Positions 6,993-10,681 of a stretch of DNA of 10,681 bases are shown here, piece by piece (positions within the stretch are counted from its first letter, which is position 1; each line of letters opens with the position of its first letter). The position numbers and the translations under genes are program-made. Below the pieces are notes generated by a model, which was not told where the DNA came from, searched no databases, and was given only the letters and a program-made list of their open reading frames with translations. Location: positions 1-10,681 of the forward strand of contig JAEYIG010000088.1 of assembly GCA_023409175.1 (NCBI GenBank). Reading direction: 5' to 3'. This DNA is from Pseudomonadota bacterium (GTDB lineage Bacteria > Pseudomonadota > Gammaproteobacteria > Burkholderiales > Burkholderiaceae_D).

Positions 6993-7790
6993 TCACACGT
7001 AATTGTTTTTCCATTCCCTCATGGCGGCAAAGGCCTGGACAGGGTCCTTGGCCTCAAGCTTGCCAAGGGACTCCAGCCGTTTCATGACTTCAGCCCTGTC
7101 GGCGCGCAGAAACGGGTTGGTCGCTTTTTCAAGGCCGATTGTAGAGGGCAATGTCGGTTGCTTGCGGTTGCGTTTGGCGACGTCTTCCCTGATACGGTCG
7201 GCCAGCGCCTTGTTGTCGGGTTCGATTTCGCGGGCGAATTTGAGGTTGGAGAGAGTGTATTCATGTCCGGCAAAGACCTCGACATCGTCAGGAAGGGCTG
7301 CCATTTTGGACAGCGATGCCCACATCTGTTCCGGCGTGCCTTCAAACATGCGGCCACAACCTGCACCGAACAGCATGTCTCCGCAAAAGAGCCACTTTTC
7401 TTTTTTGGCATAATAGGCGATGTGACCCTTCGTGTGCCCGGGAACGTCCAGTACGGACAGTTGCAGGCCAGCCAGTTCGGGGATGGTGACGATATCGCCT
7501 TCCTGCACCAGTTGGGTGACTTGTTCGATCGGATCGAAACGGGGCCCGTAAACGGGAACGTCGTATTCCTCGAGTAAACGGGCGACACCGCCGATATGGT
7601 CTTCGTGACGATGAGTCAGTACAATGGCACACAGTTTCAGAGAGCGTTTTTGCAAAGTCGAGAGAACGGGACCGGCGTCACCGGGATCGACGACGATGGC
7701 TTCTTTGCTGTTATCGACCATCCAGATATAGTTATCGTTGAATGCAGGGATGGGACTGACGTGTAGGGTTCGGTCGGTCGAAGATGGCAT
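6993..7790 (-). CDS. gloB: Hydroxyacylglutathione hydrolase (glyoxalase II)
   Basis: GloB hydrolyses S-D-lactoylglutathione to glutathione and D-lactate, the second step of glutathione-dependent methylglyoxal detoxification in the cytosol. The 265-residue protein begins with the family pattern PIPAFNDNYIWM and has a metallo-beta-lactamase fold. Its two-metal site is complete: the THRHEDH motif gives His60, His62, Asp64 and His65, followed by His119 (GHTKGH), Asp138 (FCGDMLF) and His176 (AGHEYT). The C-terminal helical substrate domain shows the usual NRKQPTLPSTIGLEKATNPFLR block (208-229, with short quote here only for position). Length is normal for the family. GGAGA lies 4 nt before the ATG, and a TATAAT is about 26 nt upstream of it. 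It is divergent from rnhA across 66 nt. Confidence 0.97.
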   Translation of the reverse strand: MPSSTDRTLHVSPIPAFNDNYIWMVDNSKEAIVVDPGDAGPVLSTLQKRSLKLCAIVLTHRHEDHIGGVARLLEEYDVPVYGPRFDPIEQVTQLVQEGDIVTIPELAGLQLSVLDVPGHTKGHIAYYAKKEKWLFCGDMLFGAGCGRMFEGTPEQMWASLSKMAALPDDVEVFAGHEYTLSNLKFAREIEPDNKALADRIREDVAKRNRKQPTLPSTIGLEKATNPFLRADRAEVMKRLESLGKLEAKDPVQAFAAMREWKNNYV

Positions 7791-7816
7791 AATGTCTCCA
7801 GCGGCGAAAAAAATTC

Positions 7817-7837
7817 ATTATAACCAGAGATTCTGGT
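7817..7837 (-). promoter_or_regulatory. gloB -10 element with adjoining operator-like palindrome
   Basis: Read on the minus strand, 7822-7817 is a consensus TATAAT placed to give gloB a leader of about 20 nt. No convincing -35 hexamer is seen at the expected spacing. Directly upstream of the -10, in what would be the -35/-10 spacer, is a perfect inverted repeat ACCAGA-GAT-TCTGGT (7823-7837). The same place would lie over or just after a plus-strand TATAAC (7819-7824) that could serve rnhA. The placement suits an operator, but no regulator is identified. Confidence 0.4.
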
Positions 7838-7856
7838 GAAAGTTTGAGATTGACAG

Positions 7857-8306
7857 ATGAATAGTGAAAAAATGAACGATGTGGAAATTTATACGGACGG
7901 TGCCTGTCGGGGCAATCCGGGCCCGGGAGGCTGGGGTGTCTGGATGCTGGCAGGCGGACATGAAAAGGAACTTTTCGGGGGGGATGCCGATACGACGAAC
8001 AACCGCATGGAACTCATGGCGGTCATCGAGGCGTTGCGGGCACTGAAAAGGCCTTGTAAAGTGGTTATCCATACGGACAGCCAGTATGTGCAAAAAGGGA
8101 TTTCGGAGTGGATCCACAAATGGAAGTTGAGAGGCTGGAGAACGGCAGACAAGAAGCTGGTGAAAAATGTCGATCTCTGGATGGAGCTGGATCAGGCAAG
8201 GGCGCAGCATGATATTGACTGGCGCTGGATCAAAGGGCACGCCGGTCATGAAGGCAATGAAAAGGCAGACCAGCTGGCCAATAAAGGGGTCGATTCGGTT
8301 TTGTGA
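7857..8306 (+). CDS. rnhA: Ribonuclease HI
   Basis: RNase HI cleaves the RNA strand of RNA:DNA hybrids in the cytosol, removing R-loops and primer RNA. The 149-residue product has the full family pattern. The catalytic carboxylates are Asp14 ([16 protein letters not shown]), Glu52 (NNRMELMAV), Asp74 (HTDSQYV) and Asp138 (NEKADQLAN). The catalytic His131 is in [10 protein letters not shown]. The basic protrusion is present as [12 protein letters not shown] (85-96). Length is close to the 155 residues of E. coli RnhA. I used ATG 7857, with a GAG 8 nt upstream. ATG 7872 ([10 protein letters not shown]) would match the usual family N-terminus but lacks an SD. It is divergent from gloB and is followed after 45 nt by a small exported protein. 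Confidence 0.97.
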   Translation: MNSEKMNDVEIYTDGACRGNPGPGGWGVWMLAGGHEKELFGGDADTTNNRMELMAVIEALRALKRPCKVVIHTDSQYVQKGISEWIHKWKLRGWRTADKKLVKNVDLWMELDQARAQHDIDWRWIKGHAGHEGNEKADQLANKGVDSVL

Positions 8307-8351
8307 TTTTTACGACGTTTTCTGGATTGTTTTCTTGTGGGAGGAATGCGG

Positions 8352-8597
8352 ATGCAAACGATCAAATGGCTGATTGCCGCACTGGCGTTTTCCGGAGTGA
8401 CGGCGTCTGCTCTGGCACAGGCAACCGGACCTGACGTTTACGGTTTCAGGGTTGAAAAAATCAGCAAGGATGATGACGCCTATCGTCAGGGAAACCTTTA
8501 CCTGTTGACGGGACCGGATGGAAAGGAACAGTACATTCTCGTGCGCGATGTCAGCGGTGCGGTAGCGATCGTCAAGCGGGAACCGTCGAAAAGATAG
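8352..8597 (+). CDS. Small exported protein of unknown function
   Basis: This 81-residue product is not confidently assigned to a family. Residues 1-22 form a classical Sec signal peptide: basic Lys5, a hydrophobic core WLIAALAFSGV, and an ALA-Q site suggesting cleavage after Ala22. There is no lipobox cysteine, so a soluble periplasmic protein of about 59 residues is predicted. The mature part (NLYLLTGPDGKEQYILVRDVSG) recalls small proteobacterial DUF2782-type proteins in layout, but I would not assert membership. The frame is open from a GTG at 8337 and includes ATG 8346. ATG 8352 is preferred because GGAGG (8340-8344) lies 7 nt upstream and the signal peptide starts there. It may be cotranscribed with rnhA and ends before the hairpin at 8620. 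Confidence 0.8.
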   Translation: MQTIKWLIAALAFSGVTASALAQATGPDVYGFRVEKISKDDDAYRQGNLYLLTGPDGKEQYILVRDVSGAVAIVKREPSKR

Positions 8598-8619
8598 GGT
8601 TTCGTGCACAATAAAAGTG

Positions 8620-8650
8620 CGGGCTGCCCGAAACTGGTGCAGCCCGTTTC
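8620..8650. terminator. Bidirectional rho-independent terminator
   Basis: Perfect 8-bp GC-rich arms CGGGCTGC (8620-8627) and GCAGCCCG (8639-8646) enclose an 11-nt loop. TTTCTT follows on the plus strand. On the minus strand the stem is followed by CACTTTTATT. It lies between the stop of the small exported protein (8597) and the stop of the converging ABC-F gene (8673), so it probably ends both transcripts. Confidence 0.8.
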
Positions 8651-8672
8651 TTATCGGTCAAACGATTGGTTT

Positions 8673-10637
8673 TCAGGAGGAAAGCACTTTTTCCAGTTCG
8701 TCCTGTTTTTCCAGCCACTCTTCCTCAAATGCACCAAGCAGTTTGGTACATTCGACCTGGTCGGCAAGCAGTTTTTTGAGCCTGTCCTTATTGGCCTGTT
8801 CGTAAATGGCCGGATCGGCCAACTCGCTGTCGATGGCAGATTTTTTGTCGTTCAGCTTGCCGATTTCATTTTCCAGCCAGTTGATCCGTTTTTCCAGCGG
8901 TTTTTTCAGTGCCGAGAGGCGTTGCCGTTCTTCGGCTTCGAGCCGTTTCTGTTCCTTGCGGTCGACTGCGGGTTTTGAAACGGCATCGGCAGAGGCTTCA
9001 TTATGGTGAGAGCTGTTCTTTTCAAGATGGATTTTAAAGAGCCAATCGCGATAATCGTCCAGGTCGCCATCGAATTCTTTCAGTTTCCCTTCGGAAACGA
9101 TATAAAAACGGTCGGTCGTCGCACGCAACAGGTGGCGGTCATGCGAGACAAGCAGCAGGGTGCCTTCATACTGGGCCAGCGCTTCAGTCAACGCTTCACG
9201 CATGTCGAGGTCCAGATGGTTGGTCGGTTCATCGAGCAGCAGCAGGTTGGGACGCTGCCAGACGATCAGTGCGAGGGCGAGCCGCGCTTTTTCACCTCCT
9301 GAAAAAGGCGCGACGGGGCTGGTTGCCATTTCGCCGTGAAAGTTGAAGCTGCCCAGAAAATTGCGTAGTTCCTGTTCACGGGTGTCCGGTGCGATTTTCA
9401 TCAGATGCCAGAGCGGGGATTCCTCGTTCCGCAGCATTTCGACCTGATGCTGGGCGAAGTATCCGATTTTCAGGCCCTTGCCGGTCGTGAATTTTCCCGA
9501 CAGGGGAGCCAGTTCGGCGGCAACGGTTTTGATGAAGGTCGATTTGCCTGCACCATTGACACCCAAAAGACCGATGCGTTCGCCAGTCTGGAGTGCAAAC
9601 TGGATATCCCGGACGATCGGGGTGCTAGAGACAATGTCGCCGCTGGCATCTCTTTCCGTGTATCCGGCGGTCAGTTCGTTCATGACCATGAGTGGATTGG
9701 GCGATGATTCCGGTTCAAAGAATTCAAAGGAAAATTCGGCAGCAGCCCGAAGCGGTGCCAGTTCTTCCATTTTTTCCAGTGCCTTGATACGGCTCTGGGC
9801 CTGACGGGCCTTGGTGGCCTTGTACTGGAAGCGGCTGATGTAGGATTGCAGATGCGCGCGGCGCTTTGCCTGCTTCTCGATCATGCTTTGCATCAGGGTC
9901 ATCTGTTCGGCGCGCTGACGTTCGAAGGCCGAGTAATTGCCTGCGTAACGTTTCAGCTTGCCATCGTCGATATGAAGGATCACGTTGGCGATCCCGTCCA
10001 GAAAATCGCGGTCATGGGAGATGACGATCAGAGTGCCCGCATAGCGTTTGAGCCAGTCTTCCAGCCAGAGGATGGCGTCCAGATCCAGATGGTTGGTCGG
10101 TTCATCGAGCAGCAAGAGCTCGGATGGACACATCAGGGCCTGTGCCAGATTCAGGCGCATCCGCCATCCGCCGGAAAAGCTCGATACGGAGCGCTGCATC
10201 TGTTCCATGGAAAAACCGAGGCCGAGCAAAAGCTGTTCGGCACGGGATTTGACGGTATAAATACCGGCATCGGCCAGTGCGGTATGCAGTTCCGCAATGC
10301 GCATACCTGCGACAGCATCCTGTGACTTCGCTTCGAGTTCTGCCAATTCTGCCTCGAGGGCGCGCAAGTGGGTGTCACCGTCGATGGCGTATTCAATCGC
10401 CGGTTTTTCCAGTGCAGGCGTTTCCTGTGCCACATGGGAGATTCGCCATGCGGACGGGAAATCAATGTCACCGCCATCTACATGCAGTTCGCCCATCAGG
10501 AGGGCAAAAAGGCTGGTTTTTCCTGCACCGTTGGGACCGACAAGACCCACCTTTTCACCGGGGTTCAAGGTCGCTTCCGCTTTGTCAAAGAGCGGCTTGG
10601 TGCCGCGCATGAGCGAAAATTGCTGAAAACGGATCAT
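8673..10637 (-). CDS. yheS: ABC-F family ATPase, YheS type
   Basis: ABC-F proteins are soluble twin-ATPase factors that bind the ribosomal E site and affect translation; they are not transporters. The 654-residue product follows the E. coli YheS sequence along its length, as recalled. Domain 1 has Walker A GPNGAGKT (34-41), signature SFSGG (153-157), Walker B LLLLDE (174-179) and switch His208. The inter-domain linker (about 235-300; QSYISRFQYKATKARQAQSR) is the P-site tRNA interaction motif region. Domain 2 has Walker A GVNGAGKST (359-367), signature FSGGEK (445-450), Walker B (465-470) and His499. A charged C-terminal region (about 555-654) is a likely coiled coil. Both catalytic glutamates are present. 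An insertion of roughly ten residues (about 328-338) lies before the domain 2 Walker A. Its ATG overlaps the stop of the upstream gene, suggesting translational coupling. Confidence 0.93.
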   Translation of the reverse strand: MIRFQQFSLMRGTKPLFDKAEATLNPGEKVGLVGPNGAGKTSLFALLMGELHVDGGDIDFPSAWRISHVAQETPALEKPAIEYAIDGDTHLRALEAELAELEAKSQDAVAGMRIAELHTALADAGIYTVKSRAEQLLLGLGFSMEQMQRSVSSFSGGWRMRLNLAQALMCPSELLLLDEPTNHLDLDAILWLEDWLKRYAGTLIVISHDRDFLDGIANVILHIDDGKLKRYAGNYSAFERQRAEQMTLMQSMIEKQAKRRAHLQSYISRFQYKATKARQAQSRIKALEKMEELAPLRAAAEFSFEFFEPESSPNPLMVMNELTAGYTERDASGDIVSSTPIVRDIQFALQTGERIGLLGVNGAGKSTFIKTVAAELAPLSGKFTTGKGLKIGYFAQHQVEMLRNEESPLWHLMKIAPDTREQELRNFLGSFNFHGEMATSPVAPFSGGEKARLALALIVWQRPNLLLLDEPTNHLDLDMREALTEALAQYEGTLLLVSHDRHLLRATTDRFYIVSEGKLKEFDGDLDDYRDWLFKIHLEKNSSHHNEASADAVSKPAVDRKEQKRLEAEERQRLSALKKPLEKRINWLENEIGKLNDKKSAIDSELADPAIYEQANKDRLKKLLADQVECTKLLGAFEEEWLEKQDELEKVLSS

Positions 10638-10681
10638 GCCTTGTCCAGACCTTTCAGTTGTTCTGCCGTCAGCAGGAATAC
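10634..10681 (-). CDS. 3' end of an upstream gene overlapping yheS (partial, unidentified)
   Basis: From the window edge an open frame reads VFLLTAEQLKGLDKA and stops at a TGA (10636-10634) that shares bases with the yheS ATG in an ATGA overlap. Such an overlap is typical of operon genes and supports a real C-terminus. Only 15 residues are visible, too few to name a product. By chance alone, a 15-codon open frame is not rare, so the overlap is the main support. Confidence 0.5.
   Translation of the reverse strand, partial: VFLLTAEQLKGLDKA

Noticed and set aside
6788..7087. Plus-strand open frame of about 99 codons across the spacer and gloB end
   Set aside because: It has no SD and no domain, crosses the hairpin, and overlaps the well-supported 3' end of gloB antisense.
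1..10681. Search for defence system, mobile element, CRISPR, tRNA or rRNA
   Set aside because: No repeats of CRISPR spacing, no transposase or integrase motifs, and no RNA-gene signatures were seen; all large frames are explained by recognised families.

Overview
The window reads as an ordinary chromosomal stretch from a Gram-negative proteobacterium of moderate GC content. The likeliest group is Betaproteobacteria (Burkholderiales, possibly Oxalobacteraceae). That placement is an inference from the style of several proteins: the DUF4870-like membrane protein with a WQIRSFWW motif, the OsmC-like protein, the glyoxalase II/RNase HI neighbourhood and the YheS-type ABC-F protein. I see no rRNA, tRNA, CRISPR array, insertion sequence or phage gene.

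Layout. Positions 1-1209 hold two minus-strand genes, a YafS-type methyltransferase followed 31 nt later by a small membrane protein that is cut by the window edge. A divergent intergenic region then leads to two plus-strand genes, an OsmC-family protein (1504-1944) and a two-CBS-domain protein (2064-2516). The second ends at a strong bidirectional terminator (2539-2565). Converging on that terminator is a tandem pair of paralogous minus-strand cyclic-di-GMP proteins, PAS-GGDEF-EAL (2612-4354) and PAS-PAS-GGDEF-EAL (4556-6706). Upstream of them on the same strand lies gloB (6993-7790). It is divergent from rnhA (7857-8306), with only 66 nt between the two start codons. A small exported protein (8352-8597) follows rnhA. 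A second bidirectional terminator (8620-8650) separates it from a minus-strand yheS-type ABC-F ATPase (8673-10637). The stop codon of a further, mostly unseen, gene overlaps the yheS start.

How the genes work together. The two EAL proteins are probably the functional theme of the middle of the window. Both keep the residues expected of an active c-di-GMP phosphodiesterase, while their GGDEF halves have decayed in different ways. This suggests two sensory-domain-controlled phosphodiesterases produced by tandem duplication. The rest is mostly housekeeping: methylglyoxal detoxification (gloB), RNA:DNA hybrid removal (rnhA), and ribosome-associated ATPase activity (yheS). In E. coli, gloB, yafS and rnhA are adjacent. 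Here the methyltransferase lies almost 6 kb from gloB, with the c-di-GMP genes, the CBS gene and the OsmC gene between them.

I did not find a convincing undescribed multi-gene system. The most interesting points are the reciprocal decay of the GGDEF domains, the OsmC protein that appears to lack the second family cysteine, a palindrome placed like an operator in the gloB/rnhA promoter region, and a long-loop hairpin with a T tract in the gloB to c-di-GMP spacer.
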